Source: Paenibacillus nuruki (GTDB lineage Bacteria > Bacillota > Bacilli > Paenibacillales > Paenibacillaceae). Taken from it: DNA of 64,000 nt. The stretch is taken from the NCBI RefSeq assembly GCF_001721045.1, contig NZ_MDER01000086.1, positions 248,001 to 312,000 on the forward strand, in the 5' to 3' direction. The translations under genes were made by a program, and so were the position numbers. Of this stretch, positions 43,653 to 52,737 are shown piece by piece. Under the pieces are notes generated by a model. That model worked only from the letters and a program-made list of their open reading frames with translations, made no database searches and had not been told where the DNA came from. Numbering within the stretch: the first letter of the stretch is position 1; every line of letters begins with the position of its first letter.

Positions 43653-44723
43653 TTAGAGGGCGATACAAAACTGGTTTCTGCCTGCTTTTTTCGCTTGATA
43701 CAATGCATCATCTGTTTTATCTAATAATTCGTCACACGGGTGCAGTGGATAAAACCCAATACCAATAGATACGGTAAGCGACACTTGTCGTCCATCAGGA
43801 ATCACAAAGGTATGTTTCTCTATATTTTTGCGAATGTTCTCTGCCCATTCTATCGCCTCCGCTTGCTGTTCTACATGTTCTAAGATCAGAGAGAACTCTT
43901 CTCCTCCTTTACGAGAACAATGATCACAGACACGCACACTACGACGTAACACCTCTGCGAATTGAACCAGTACAGCATCTCCAGCAGAATGACCGTACTG
44001 ATCATTAATCATTTTAAAATGATCAATATCTAACAGAAACAATGCAAACGGGATATGCTTTTCCTGACTTAACTGATTGTACTTCATTTCAAATCCACGA
44101 TAGTTGTATAACCCTGTGAGAAAATCCAATTGTACTTCTTGACTCATAGCATCATACAGTTGGTTATACCGTCTTAACCGCTCAATTAATAAATATGTAA
44201 AAATAAATGATGAAAATAAAATAAGGATAAACAGAATCAGTGTCGTTTCTTTGGTAAACCCTGACCAGATTAGGAAAAAGAATAATGAGTTCAATGTCGA
44301 AATCAATGAAGTTATTACCCATTTACGACTAAACGATTGCCGGGTTCGAAAAACAAGATAGGTGATTAGAAGTGTCATGCAGGCGTTAGCTATCCCTAAA
44401 AAAGAAACGATACTGATTGGAGCAGACAGCCATAAGCGTGCAATTGAAATAATAAGGGTGGTAATCGTCCCTGAGATGCCTCCACCGAGCACTGTTGCTA
44501 CAATAATAGGAATTTGGCGCAGATCCAGTAATGTTCCGTTATCTAATTTGAATGTAAAGTGCATCTGAATAATACCAAATAAACCCAAAAAAGCCCCTGT
44601 TAAGCAGCTTAAAACAAATGGACTAATACGCGGGTTGCTACGCCAATTACGAAAAACGATATTCCCAAAAAATAAAAAAGTAGAGATGATACAAAAATTA
44701 ATAAACATATCTTTTATGATCAT
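43653..44723 (-). CDS. Membrane diguanylate cyclase, paralogue of the downstream gene
   Basis: A 356-aa protein with the same plan as its neighbour: N-terminal 5TMR-LYT sensor (DNGTLLDLRQIPIIVATVLGGG) and C-terminal GGDEF with DFLTGLYNYRGFE, LDIDHFKMIND and RKGGEEF. The I-site is RVCD. The start ATG 44723 follows AAGGGGTAC. The two genes clearly arose by tandem duplication; the sensor halves have diverged more than the GGDEF halves, so they may answer different membrane signals. The EAL enzyme at 17.2 kb would oppose them. Confidence 0.92.
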   Translation of the reverse strand: MIIKDMFINFCIISTFLFFGNIVFRNWRSNPRISPFVLSCLTGAFLGLFGIIQMHFTFKLDNGTLLDLRQIPIIVATVLGGGISGTITTLIISIARLWLSAPISIVSFLGIANACMTLLITYLVFRTRQSFSRKWVITSLISTLNSLFFFLIWSGFTKETTLILFILILFSSFIFTYLLIERLRRYNQLYDAMSQEVQLDFLTGLYNYRGFEMKYNQLSQEKHIPFALFLLDIDHFKMINDQYGHSAGDAVLVQFAEVLRRSVRVCDHCSRKGGEEFSLILEHVEQQAEAIEWAENIRKNIEKHTFVIPDGRQVSLTVSIGIGFYPLHPCDELLDKTDDALYQAKKAGRNQFCIAL

Positions 44724-44892
44724 AAATAAAGTACCCCTTTTACTCTAAATCGCTTTCTATCTATACCTTATCTATTGTTCAGAGCAAAAGGTCTGATAGC
44801 AATATAGATTCGTCTAAGCATAATGTAATCTAACATGGAAATCACTTCAAAATTGTCTTTTTCACTTTACAATTTGGGTATAGTTCGATAAA

Positions 44893-45636
44893 ATGTCCAA
44901 TAGACCAATCATCCTACCTTTAGGAGTGAATATTATTTTTAATAAATTAGAAAAACAATCGTTGGTAGATCAAGTCTATTCACAGATTGAACAACGAATC
45001 AAAAATAACAGCTGGGCAATTGGTATGCGTATTCCCAAAGAAGCTGAATTAATGGAACAGTTCGGTGTCAGTCGTAATACATTACGTGAAGCTGTTCGTG
45101 CACTTGTTCATGTCGGTCTGTTATCGACCAGACAAGGGGACGGAACATTCGTGATCGCTAACAGTGAACTGCATTCTGTTTTGCAAAAGCGGGTACAAAA
45201 TTCCACCGTTGTTGAAGTTCTTGAAGTGCGGCATGCACTCGATCGCGAAGCCGTTGCACTCGCTTGCCTTAGACGCACCGATGAGGATCTACAACAGATG
45301 GATCATTATGCTGATTTGTGCCAGCAACATATCGATGCAGGGCAGATCGCTGAATTTGTAGAAGCCGACTTTAAGCTACATCAAGCCATCACAGCCGCTT
45401 CTTACAATCAATTGCTGATTGATCTCTATGCTCACCTGTTTGAACAGATTCAAATGTCGATTACCAGTACAACTGAACTGAGTGATTCGTATTGCACAGG
45501 ACATCGTAATTTGATTCAAGCGATTCGTGAACAACAAAGTGAACAAGCGATGTTGATTGTAGATGACTATATTACTTATTTTACGGATCGACTTCAGTCA
45601 TTGGATCACTCTCCATCGCCTGAAGACCAAGGATGA
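44893..45636 (+). CDS. GntR-family regulator (FadR/FCD type)
   Basis: A 247-aa regulator as opened at ATG 44893: winged HTH (LVDQVYSQIEQRI, MRIPKEAELMEQFGVSRNTLREAVRAL) and a C-terminal FCD ligand domain (EVRHALDREAVALAC, ADFKLHQAITAAS). The true start is uncertain. ATG 44893 lacks a ribosome site and sits almost on a possible -10 (TATAGT), whereas TTTAGGAG (44919-44926) precedes only a GTG inside it and an in-frame ATT. It probably controls the transporter downstream; a 22-bp imperfect palindrome lies between them. Confidence 0.85.
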   Translation: MSNRPIILPLGVNIIFNKLEKQSLVDQVYSQIEQRIKNNSWAIGMRIPKEAELMEQFGVSRNTLREAVRALVHVGLLSTRQGDGTFVIANSELHSVLQKRVQNSTVVEVLEVRHALDREAVALACLRRTDEDLQQMDHYADLCQQHIDAGQIAEFVEADFKLHQAITAASYNQLLIDLYAHLFEQIQMSITSTTELSDSYCTGHRNLIQAIREQQSEQAMLIVDDYITYFTDRLQSLDHSPSPEDQG

Positions 45637-45665
45637 TCTATCCATGTGTTACTTATTAGGGTATC

Positions 45666-45687
45666 AACGCTTGAACGATCAAGTGTT
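45666..45687. promoter_or_regulatory. Palindrome between GntR regulator and CynX-type transporter
   Basis: AAC-g-CTTGA-ACGA-TCAAG-t-GTT, a 22-bp nearly perfect palindrome in the short gap; candidate GntR operator or RNA hairpin. Confidence 0.5.
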
Positions 45688-45704
45688 ATAGAAAGGACTA
45701 AGAA

Positions 45705-46940
45705 ATGAACCGTACTTCTTTGAACGATGCGGAATCAGGATTATCCCTGAGGAATCCGCTTTTTGTATTGATTTGTATTTTGTTTACCGCTATTAATATG
45801 CGTAGCCCTATTACGGCGATCAGTCCGTTACTGGATTTGATCCGTCACGATTTCCCAGTTTCTAATACGATGGCTGGATTTTTGACCACTATTCCTTTGG
45901 TTGCTTTTGCGATTCTTTCTCCTTTTGTCGCTAAGCTAGCTGGAAAGTACGGCATGGAACGTATTATTATTATCTCGCTGATGGTCTTAACCATCGGTGG
46001 ATGGTTACGTCCTTTTGGCGGACTGCCTATGCTGTTAATCGGTACATTTTTAACAGGTTTGGCGATTGCAATCGTCAATGTGATTTTGCCGGGTATGATC
46101 AAGCGCGAATTTCCTTTTCGTGTTGGGATTATGACCAGTATTTATTCGATCTGTATGAATGTATTCGCCGCTACCGCTTCAGCAGTAAGTCTACCTTTAG
46201 CTAATACGGGACTTGGTTGGAAAGGTTCGATTTTGATCTGGACGGTGCTTGCGATGGTCGCACTGATCTTATGGATTCCGCAACAACGTTACAATCAACC
46301 TGCCAAATTAATGAAACACAGTGTCAAAGCCACTCGCAGTGTATGGCGTTCTCCTTTGGCTTGGAAAATCACAATTTTTATGGGTATGCAATCTATGATT
46401 TTCTATGTATCGATCGCATGGTTGCCTGATATTTTGCAAGAACAAGGACTGACTAATATTCAATCCGGTTACATGTTATCTTTAATGCAATTTTCGATGT
46501 TGCCATTTAACTTTATTATTCCTATTCTAGCAGCGAAGCTCAAAACACAGCGTCCACTGGTATTATTCACCGTAATGTTGTACCTAATTTCACTGCTGGG
46601 CATTATCTTTGTAGATGGCTACTTATGGTGGACAGCCACTTGTCTAATTTTATTAGGGATTGCAGGCGCTTCTTCATTCAGTCTTTCCATGATGTTTTTC
46701 AGTCTGCGTACACATACTGCTAATCAAGCGGCTGATCTATCTGGAATGTCGCAATCCATTGGTTACTTGCTTGCGGCATGTGGTCCTACCCTTTTCGGGA
46801 TACTGCATGATGTCACAGGCAACTGGAAATTACCGCTCAGTATACTGGTAATCGCTACTTTCGTGATTCTTTATACCGGAATGATGGCAGGCGGTAAAGG
46901 CTTTATTCATCCTGAAGAAAAAACAGCTTCTGCTGGCTAA
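45705..46940 (+). CDS. MFS transporter, CynX/NimT family
   Basis: A 411-aa, 12-helix transporter of the cyanate/nitroimidazole (CynX/NimT, YycB) family: NMRSPITAISPLLDLI in helix 1, KLAGKYGMERIIIISL loop, and VNVILPGMIKREFP in helix 4. GAAAGGAC precedes the ATG. It lies 68 bp after the GntR regulator and is likely its target. Substrate is not predictable from sequence; members handle small anions or drugs. Confidence 0.88.
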   Translation: MNRTSLNDAESGLSLRNPLFVLICILFTAINMRSPITAISPLLDLIRHDFPVSNTMAGFLTTIPLVAFAILSPFVAKLAGKYGMERIIIISLMVLTIGGWLRPFGGLPMLLIGTFLTGLAIAIVNVILPGMIKREFPFRVGIMTSIYSICMNVFAATASAVSLPLANTGLGWKGSILIWTVLAMVALILWIPQQRYNQPAKLMKHSVKATRSVWRSPLAWKITIFMGMQSMIFYVSIAWLPDILQEQGLTNIQSGYMLSLMQFSMLPFNFIIPILAAKLKTQRPLVLFTVMLYLISLLGIIFVDGYLWWTATCLILLGIAGASSFSLSMMFFSLRTHTANQAADLSGMSQSIGYLLAACGPTLFGILHDVTGNWKLPLSILVIATFVILYTGMMAGGKGFIHPEEKTASAG

Positions 46941-46959
46941 TTCAATCAAGTATGTGTGA

Positions 46960-46979
46960 ATACCCTTAAAATCGGGTAT
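46960..46979 (+). other. Inverted repeat upstream of the aldo/keto reductase gene
   Basis: ATACCC-8-GGGTAT. It could be a weak terminator of the transporter gene (GTTTTAT follows) or an operator; the arms equal CsoR half-sites but the spacer is 3 bp too long. Confidence 0.4.
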
Positions 46980-47017
46980 GTTTTATAAGAGATCAGATTT
47001 AAAGGAGGAGCTAAATA

Positions 47018-47848
47018 ATGACTACTGATTTAATTTCAGTTAAGAAGTTGAACAATGGTGTAAATATGCCCTGGTTTGGTCTGGGTGTATGGCAAGTTGA
47101 AGATGGTAACGAAGCGATTGATTCGGTAAAAGCTGCACTTAAAAGCGGTTATCGTGCAATAGATACAGCTGCTGCTTATGGTAATGAAGAAAGTGTCGGC
47201 AAAGCAATCAAAGAATCAGGGATTGCTCGTGATGAACTATTCATTACATCAAAAGTATGGAATAAAGATCAAGGGTATGAATCGACTCTTGCTGCTTTTG
47301 AAGAAACGATGAAGAAATTAGATCTAGACGTATTGGATCTCTATCTGATTCACTGGCCTGTTGCTGGTAAATATAAAGACACATGGCGTGCTATGGAAAA
47401 ACTATACAAAGACGGACGTATTCGTGCGATCGGCGTAAGTAATTTCCAAACACATCATTTAGATGATTTGTTAGCTGATGCTGAAGTGGTTCCTGCGGTC
47501 AACCAAGTGGAATTCCATCCGCTATTAACGCAAACCGAATTGCTTGCGTACAGTGAAGAAAAAGGAATTCAATTGGAAGCATGGTCTCCATTAGCTCGTG
47601 GTAAATTATTCGACAACGAAGTGATCAAAGAGATCGCTGATAAATATGGTAAAGAGCCTGCTCAAGTGATCTTACGCTGGGTACTCGATAAAGGTGTCGT
47701 CGTGATCACGCGTTCGGTTAAAGAAAAACGTATCGCTTCTAACGCTGAAATCTTTGATTTCAAATTAACGGTTGAAGAAATTGATCGTATCAGTGCACTC
47801 AACAAAAATGAGCGTACCGGTCCAGATCCAGACAACTTCGATTTCTAA
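47018..47848 (+). CDS. Aldo/keto reductase (AKR5, YvgN/YtbE-like)
   Basis: A 276-aa NADPH-dependent carbonyl reductase. The catalytic tetrad is visible: Asp and Tyr in RAIDTAAAYGNEE, Lys in FITSKVWN, His in LIHWPV; also GVWQVEDG and IGVSNFQTHHL. The C-terminal phosphate-binding ITRSVKEKRI fixes the cofactor as NADP(H). Relatives reduce methylglyoxal and other reactive aldehydes. AAAGGAGGAG precedes the ATG; single-gene unit with terminator. Confidence 0.94.
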   Translation: MTTDLISVKKLNNGVNMPWFGLGVWQVEDGNEAIDSVKAALKSGYRAIDTAAAYGNEESVGKAIKESGIARDELFITSKVWNKDQGYESTLAAFEETMKKLDLDVLDLYLIHWPVAGKYKDTWRAMEKLYKDGRIRAIGVSNFQTHHLDDLLADAEVVPAVNQVEFHPLLTQTELLAYSEEKGIQLEAWSPLARGKLFDNEVIKEIADKYGKEPAQVILRWVLDKGVVVITRSVKEKRIASNAEIFDFKLTVEEIDRISALNKNERTGPDPDNFDF

Positions 47849-47856
47849 ATCCAAAA

Positions 47857-47905
47857 TAAAAGCTTGAATGTACTGCTATAACAGAGTGCATTCAAGCTTT
47901 TTTTT
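47857..47905 (+). terminator. Terminator of the aldo/keto reductase gene
   Basis: AAAAGCTTGAATG / CATTCAAGCTTTTTTTT stem-loop. Confidence 0.85.
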
Positions 47906-47910
47906 GATAC

Positions 47911-47938
47911 AAAAAAGCTCCCGACATGTGCCGGAAGC
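47911..47938 (-). terminator. Terminator of the second Spo0E-like gene
   Basis: Minus strand GCTTCCG-8-CGGGAGC followed by TTTTTT. Confidence 0.7.
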
Positions 47939-47992
47939 ATAATAATAACTCAAGCGCTATTCGCTATTTGAATTATTTTTCGTTATAAGCGA

Positions 47993-48181
47993 TCAACCTA
48001 CAATTGAACTACGATTGCCTAGTAAAGCTTGTTTGAGATGGTTGTATTGATTAAGTATGGAATCTACTCTTCTAGACTGGTCCAATACGCGGCGATCGTG
48101 AAGGTCATAAAACTGCACCATTTCATTAAGTTCCCGGCGCTCTAGTTCTATCGATTCCTCAATCTCTTTTAGATGTTCCAA
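47993..48181 (-). CDS. Spo0E-like aspartyl-phosphate phosphatase (second copy)
   Basis: A 62-aa Spo0E-family protein: IEESIELERRELNEMVQFYDLHDRRVLDQS then the signature position SRRVDSILNQY, where the usual ELD is RVD. The conserved acidic residue of the signature is kept. The start is TTG 48181, five nt after AGGAGGTGA; a GTG at 48188-48190 overlaps the ribosome site. Start layout and length match the copy at 21094-21270. It may act on Spo0A or another receiver. Confidence 0.8.
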   Translation of the reverse strand: MEHLKEIEESIELERRELNEMVQFYDLHDRRVLDQSRRVDSILNQYNHLKQALLGNRSSIVG

Positions 48182-48390
48182 GAAACTCACCTCCTACCGC
48201 AGTATCTTATCAAGCATTATCATGAAAACTATTCTTTTCTATACAATCTTCTACAAGCCTAGTCTTCATCAAACAGTACAACATGTAAATAGAGTACTTT
48301 CTAAGAATTTTACCAAACGATTCCTAATTCTACCATATCAGATTTACACGTACTTTATATTCTAAAGTGAATGATACCGTCAACCTTTAA

Positions 48391-49137
48391 TTATATATCA
48401 AAATGCCCTGAACGAGCTACTTTTGTTTTTAAATATTTTTCATTAAATTCAGAGATATCGCCCCATAATGGTACACGTTCTTTCACTTCGGCTCCTGAAC
48501 GTTGTAACGCTTCTAATTTGCGCGGATTATTTGTAATCAATGTTACCGGCAATGTACGTAGATGATTCAACACATTTATCGCGTCATCATAATTACGCAT
48601 ATCATCTTCAAATCCAAGTTCTAGATTCGCTTCTACCGTATCCATTCCTTGTTCTTGCAAGACATAAGCCATCGCTTTGCTGAATAGACCAATACCACGT
48701 CCTTCATGATTTGCCAGATAAAATAACGCACCTGATCCGTGAGCTGCAATCATTTTCATCGACTGCTTCAATTGGAATCCACAGTCACAACGCTTACTTC
48801 CAAAGATATCACCTGTATGACAAATACTATGCATCCGAATTAAAGCATCTGGAGATTGTTTGAAATCACCATATACAAGTACACTCGATTGTTGCGCTTC
48901 TGCTAAATTAGATGAAGATAACATTTCAATAATAGCCGCTTGATCATAATCACCTTCACCGCACAAATTCCCCGGCATACTATCGCATCGCAACCAGCAA
49001 TACCACTGGAATACAACAGTCTCATTGTCCAAATTGACAGGTAAACGAATCGGTCCTACTAAGTAGATTGATTTATCTGCACTCGGTACGATTTGAATAT
49101 GATCTTGCAAAGCCGCTGTAATTTTAGGATTAATCAT
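48391..49137 (-). CDS. ribA: GTP cyclohydrolase II
   Basis: A 248-aa stand-alone GTP cyclohydrolase II, the first step of riboflavin synthesis. The zinc cysteines are in CHTGDIFGSKRCDCGFQ, the Arg/Gly loop is NHEGRGIGL, and TLITNNPRKLEAL is the typical end. It lacks the RibB half found in Bacillus RibBA fusions and has about 50 extra N-terminal residues. The ATG at 49137 follows GGAGGTAATAATA; an earlier in-frame start at 49167 has no ribosome site. No FMN riboswitch is visible upstream, so it is not part of a classical rib operon. Confidence 0.92.
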   Translation of the reverse strand: MINPKITAALQDHIQIVPSADKSIYLVGPIRLPVNLDNETVVFQWYCWLRCDSMPGNLCGEGDYDQAAIIEMLSSSNLAEAQQSSVLVYGDFKQSPDALIRMHSICHTGDIFGSKRCDCGFQLKQSMKMIAAHGSGALFYLANHEGRGIGLFSKAMAYVLQEQGMDTVEANLELGFEDDMRNYDDAINVLNHLRTLPVTLITNNPRKLEALQRSGAEVKERVPLWGDISEFNEKYLKTKVARSGHFDI

Positions 49138-49215
49138 TATTATTACCTCCAGAGTCCATATGTTCATGTTCTATCCTGTATATGATTGTAGATACGTTAT
49201 ATGAAGTGATATGGA

Positions 49216-50325
49216 TTATATGCCTTCATGTTGGAAAGATGCAAATTGTGCGCGAAAAGCAGCTTCTTTGACCAGTTGGCTATCCAGTTCAGCCGCAGTC
49301 TCAGGACGACGGGCATGTTCAAATTCTTTTAATCGGCTTGCGCTAAACTGATGAGTAGACAGCGCATCAATGAGAATCGGAGCCAATACATGAGCATCCT
49401 TCATTGCGCTATTTACACCAATAGCTCCGGTGGGGCTAAATGTATGTGCCGCATCTCCCATAATGACTAATCCATCTTGCACCCATGTATCACAGACACA
49501 GCTCTGCACTTTGAGCAATACGAAATCTTCCCATGAACGGATATGCTGATCGACAATAGGTGTTAATTCAGGAAAGGCTTCAGTCAGTGAGCGCACAAAA
49601 GATTCAAAAGGAGTCTTGCGTAATTGAGGATACGTATCTTGCGGAATATTCCAACCGATTTGGAGATACCCGCCTTCTTGACTGAAAACCGATAACTGCG
49701 CATCTTGTGCCAGAGCCATTCGTACCGTTGCAGGCCACTGTGCAGGCGCAGGAATACGTGCCCATAATAGATCAAATCCATGCTTTACAATATCCGCATG
49801 AATCCCCGCCAGCTTACGTACCGAAGAATATCGACCATCTGTACCTACTACAATCTGGCTACGGATGGTTAATTCTTGCCCTTCATGTCTTACTTTAACA
49901 CCGTTAACAGACCCATACTGTGGATCTCGTATCAGGTCAATCACCGTGGTATTCATCATCAATTCATAATTAGAATACGGCAAAGATTGATCTAATAGAA
50001 CCTGTAGCAGATGCTTTTGCGGTACATGAATACCGGTATGTTGTTCTCCAGGTGCAGGTTGAATCGTTTTGATGATTTGACCATGCTGAAAATATTCTAC
50101 ACGTTCCATCAGCAATAGCCCTGCTTCACGAACTTTTTCATAAAGCCCGTATTGCTTCAGAATCTGCTCACCCTGTGTATTCAAATGTTCACCACGGAAC
50201 TCTTTATCAATATGACCATGACGTTCTAACAAAATAACAGATACTCCTTGTGCAGCCAGTAAATAACCTAACAATGCACCGCCAGGCCCTGCTCCAACTA
50301 TACATACATCTGCAACCTTTTCCAT
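49216..50325 (-). CDS. FAD-dependent monooxygenase (PF01494 type)
   Basis: A 369-aa class A flavoprotein hydroxylase: FAD dinucleotide fold CIVGAGPGGALLGYLLA, the GD motif region VVGTDGRYSSVRK, and the second FAD motif MGDAAHTFSPTGAIGVNSAMKDA. It is shorter than p-hydroxybenzoate hydroxylases and has no C-terminal thioredoxin-like domain. AAGGAG precedes ATG 50325. It has its own strong promoter with palindromes and lies downstream of the helicase operon, from which it is separated by a terminator. Substrate unknown; small aromatic compounds or antibiotics are typical. Confidence 0.87.
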   Translation of the reverse strand: MEKVADVCIVGAGPGGALLGYLLAAQGVSVILLERHGHIDKEFRGEHLNTQGEQILKQYGLYEKVREAGLLLMERVEYFQHGQIIKTIQPAPGEQHTGIHVPQKHLLQVLLDQSLPYSNYELMMNTTVIDLIRDPQYGSVNGVKVRHEGQELTIRSQIVVGTDGRYSSVRKLAGIHADIVKHGFDLLWARIPAPAQWPATVRMALAQDAQLSVFSQEGGYLQIGWNIPQDTYPQLRKTPFESFVRSLTEAFPELTPIVDQHIRSWEDFVLLKVQSCVCDTWVQDGLVIMGDAAHTFSPTGAIGVNSAMKDAHVLAPILIDALSTHQFSASRLKEFEHARRPETAAELDSQLVKEAAFRAQFASFQHEGI

Positions 50326-50379
50326 CAGATTGTTCTCCTTACCTTGCTTTTCAGTAGCTTTATTTATAATAGTTCAAAT

Positions 50380-50395
50380 AGTAATTTTTATTACT
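50380..50395. promoter_or_regulatory. Palindrome in the monooxygenase leader
   Basis: AGTAAT-TTTT-ATTACT, perfect, in the leader right after the promoter; a second, imperfect ACTTA / TAAGT palindrome adjoins it (50394-50410). Together they look like a repressor site. Confidence 0.55.
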
Positions 50396-50411
50396 TACTT
50401 TTAATAAGTTA

Positions 50412-50441
50412 ATTATATTTTAAGATGCTAATCCTTGTCAA
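50412..50441 (-). promoter_or_regulatory. Strong sigma-A promoter of the FAD monooxygenase
   Basis: Minus strand TTGACA (50436-50441), 18-bp spacer, TATAAT (50412-50417): both hexamers are consensus. Confidence 0.8.
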
Positions 50442-50482
50442 CTTTTGCATAGACTGCAATCAACAACCTGTTTACGTAACCG

Positions 50483-50513
50483 AAAAAGCCAGAGCATCAT
50501 TACGCTCTAGCTT
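50483..50513 (-). terminator. Terminator of the TerB-ATPase-helicase operon
   Basis: Minus strand AAGC-TAGAGC / GCTCTGGCTTTTTC stem with U-run just after the helicase stop. Confidence 0.75.
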
Positions 50514-50529
50514 CTTTATCGGTTGCAGA

Positions 50530-52737
50530 TCACAAATTAATTTGAGGTTTCTGGGAATGTAATCCACTTTTAAGACCTTCTATATCTAATCCATCTGTAG
50601 CAAAGGCTTGCCGAACAAGCATCGGTTGAATAAATTCATCGTATTTGCCTAAATACGGAGCTTCTTCTTCTGCTAGTAATTGCTCTGGATTCTCAATCCG
50701 TTCACACTCTGCAATAATCTCAGCAGCAATCTCGGCGGCATCAGCTTGACCAGATACCACGAAGTAATACGGTTCTAACGGTGTCACTGATCGCAGCCCT
50801 AGACGCTCAGATAGATTGTTTTTGAGCAAACGCTCCAGTGTACGGAAAGGTTTGCTTCCAATCCATGGCAAAATAAAGCAGGAATCACCTCCAGCAGGTA
50901 ACACGATTTTTTTGAGCAAATCGGTTTCTCTCGCTAATCGACGGGCTCGCTCTAATCGTGCTTTAGCTTGTGGAGCTAGATATGGATAATGATCGTTCGA
51001 TGCCAGAATCTCACGAATCTTCTGCATAATCATCGTATCCATATCCCCACCAGCACCAAGCCAGAGCGTATCGACTTTCCCTTTGGATGACTTCACATAG
51101 ACAGCACGGTGACGACTATCAATCTCTTCCACTTTCCAGAGCTTACCTGCTAACGAAAAACAGTACCCCGGTGGCGGAACAGTAGTAATCGAACCAATTT
51201 CTTCAGATCCATTGTAGACAGCATGTTCTTCATCGTCTTTGAATACCGCATAGAAACGGAAATTGTTTACGATCTTTTCACCTGCTAGACCGATAATCAA
51301 TGTTCCTTCTTCGGTATATTGAAGATGATCCAGTTGCAGTAAATATTGTAGAAAAGACTGATATTGCTCTGCACTAAAATGTCTAAAAGGCGGTAACGTC
51401 AAAATAGCACGTGCTAATTCAGCAGGTTCAGCTTCGCCCATACTTTTGAGAATACTCATCGTCTGGTGATACAGAATCCCTATCGGTAATTTACGTGCAC
51501 TGAAAGGCTCGACCCATTTCTGCTTCACATACAATTCGATGACTGCAATCGCACGCAACATAATCCACGGCATACGTGCAGGTAATTGCGCTTCTTCATC
51601 TTCTTCTTCTGGACAGACGAAGATCATTTCTGAGACCGAACCTTCACGCCGTCCTGAACGTCCTAAGCGCTGTACAAAGCTGGAGCATGAATAAGGCGCT
51701 CCTAACTGGATCACACGTTCAAGTTCTCCTAGATCGATCCCGAGTTCAAGTGTTAACGTAGCGGCGGCAACAGCAGGCCCATATCCTTCACGTAAAGCGG
51801 CTTCGGCTTCTTCTCGTAACAATGCCGAGATACTGCCATGATGCACATGAAAAATATCAGATTCATGACGATTAGCCGCGACAGCTCTCATTTCAAGCGT
51901 AATGTATTCAGCATCTGAGCGACTATTAGTGAAGATCAGTGCTTTTTTATGATGAGTCTGATCGTAGATAAAGTTATGATACGCCTGTTGAGCATATTCT
52001 AATTGTTGCGCTTGTTCTTCATTACGAGCATTGGGAAATGAAAAGTGTTCGATACTGAGGCGCAATTTGCGATTGCCTTCAGGCGATACGATCTCAACCG
52101 GTTGCCCTGTGCCTGCGGCTAACCACTGCGTCGCACTTTCATAATCACTGAGTGTGGCAGATAATCCGATCCGTTGCGGACGACAACCACCCATACGCTC
52201 AATACGGGATAATTGAGATAATACCTGAATGCCACGATCGGCTCCCATAAAAGCATGGACTTCATCAACAACGATATACCGTAGATCACCGAATAATGCC
52301 GGAATCGAATTGGGACGATTCATCAACAATCCTTCCAGTGACTCCGGTGTAATCTGTAAAATACCTGAAGGATTTTTCATCAGCTTGGTTTTCTGTGACT
52401 GAGGGACATCTCCATGCCAGTGCCAGACCGGAATATCTGAATCTCGCAATACGCCTTTGAGCCGTTCAAATTGATCATTAATTAAAGCTTTGAGCGGCCC
52501 TATATATAAAATGCCTACCGATTTGGACGGATGCTCATGTAAAGCCGTTAATGCTGGAAAAAAAGCAGCCTCTGTTTTACCAGAAGCTGTCCCTGAAGCG
52601 ATAAGCAGATGATGAGGTGTGTCCAGAAGGACGCGACAAGCTTCCACCTGTGCTTCACGCATTTCTTTCCATCCACTGCGATACATGTATTCTTGTATAA
52701 ACGGAGCCAGTCGGTAAAAGGGATGATTTCTACTCAT
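50530..52737 (-). CDS. Lhr-like DEVH-box helicase (BrxHI-like)
   Basis: A 735-aa superfamily 2 helicase. Motif I is SGTASGKTEAAFFP (near 46), motif II VVDEVHAF (near 159), motif III GLSATLSDYE, motif IV LIFTNSRSDAEY, motif V LELGIDLGELERVIQLGAP and motif VI VQRLGRSGRREG (near 362). The remainder (about 400-735) resembles the Lhr-core accessory region rather than a UvrB or RecQ end. Its ATG overlaps the stop of the DUF2791 ATPase by 4 bp. The helicase/ATPase pair resembles BrxHI/BrxD of some BREX systems. It probably unwinds or remodels DNA or RNA with its two partners. Confidence 0.88.
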   Translation of the reverse strand: MSRNHPFYRLAPFIQEYMYRSGWKEMREAQVEACRVLLDTPHHLLIASGTASGKTEAAFFPALTALHEHPSKSVGILYIGPLKALINDQFERLKGVLRDSDIPVWHWHGDVPQSQKTKLMKNPSGILQITPESLEGLLMNRPNSIPALFGDLRYIVVDEVHAFMGADRGIQVLSQLSRIERMGGCRPQRIGLSATLSDYESATQWLAAGTGQPVEIVSPEGNRKLRLSIEHFSFPNARNEEQAQQLEYAQQAYHNFIYDQTHHKKALIFTNSRSDAEYITLEMRAVAANRHESDIFHVHHGSISALLREEAEAALREGYGPAVAAATLTLELGIDLGELERVIQLGAPYSCSSFVQRLGRSGRREGSVSEMIFVCPEEEDEEAQLPARMPWIMLRAIAVIELYVKQKWVEPFSARKLPIGILYHQTMSILKSMGEAEPAELARAILTLPPFRHFSAEQYQSFLQYLLQLDHLQYTEEGTLIIGLAGEKIVNNFRFYAVFKDDEEHAVYNGSEEIGSITTVPPPGYCFSLAGKLWKVEEIDSRHRAVYVKSSKGKVDTLWLGAGGDMDTMIMQKIREILASNDHYPYLAPQAKARLERARRLARETDLLKKIVLPAGGDSCFILPWIGSKPFRTLERLLKNNLSERLGLRSVTPLEPYYFVVSGQADAAEIAAEIIAECERIENPEQLLAEEEAPYLGKYDEFIQPMLVRQAFATDGLDIEGLKSGLHSQKPQINL

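Noticed and set aside
46960-46979. Third CsoR box
   Set aside because: The ATACCC/GGGTAT arms match but the spacer is 8 bp instead of 5 and no copper gene follows.
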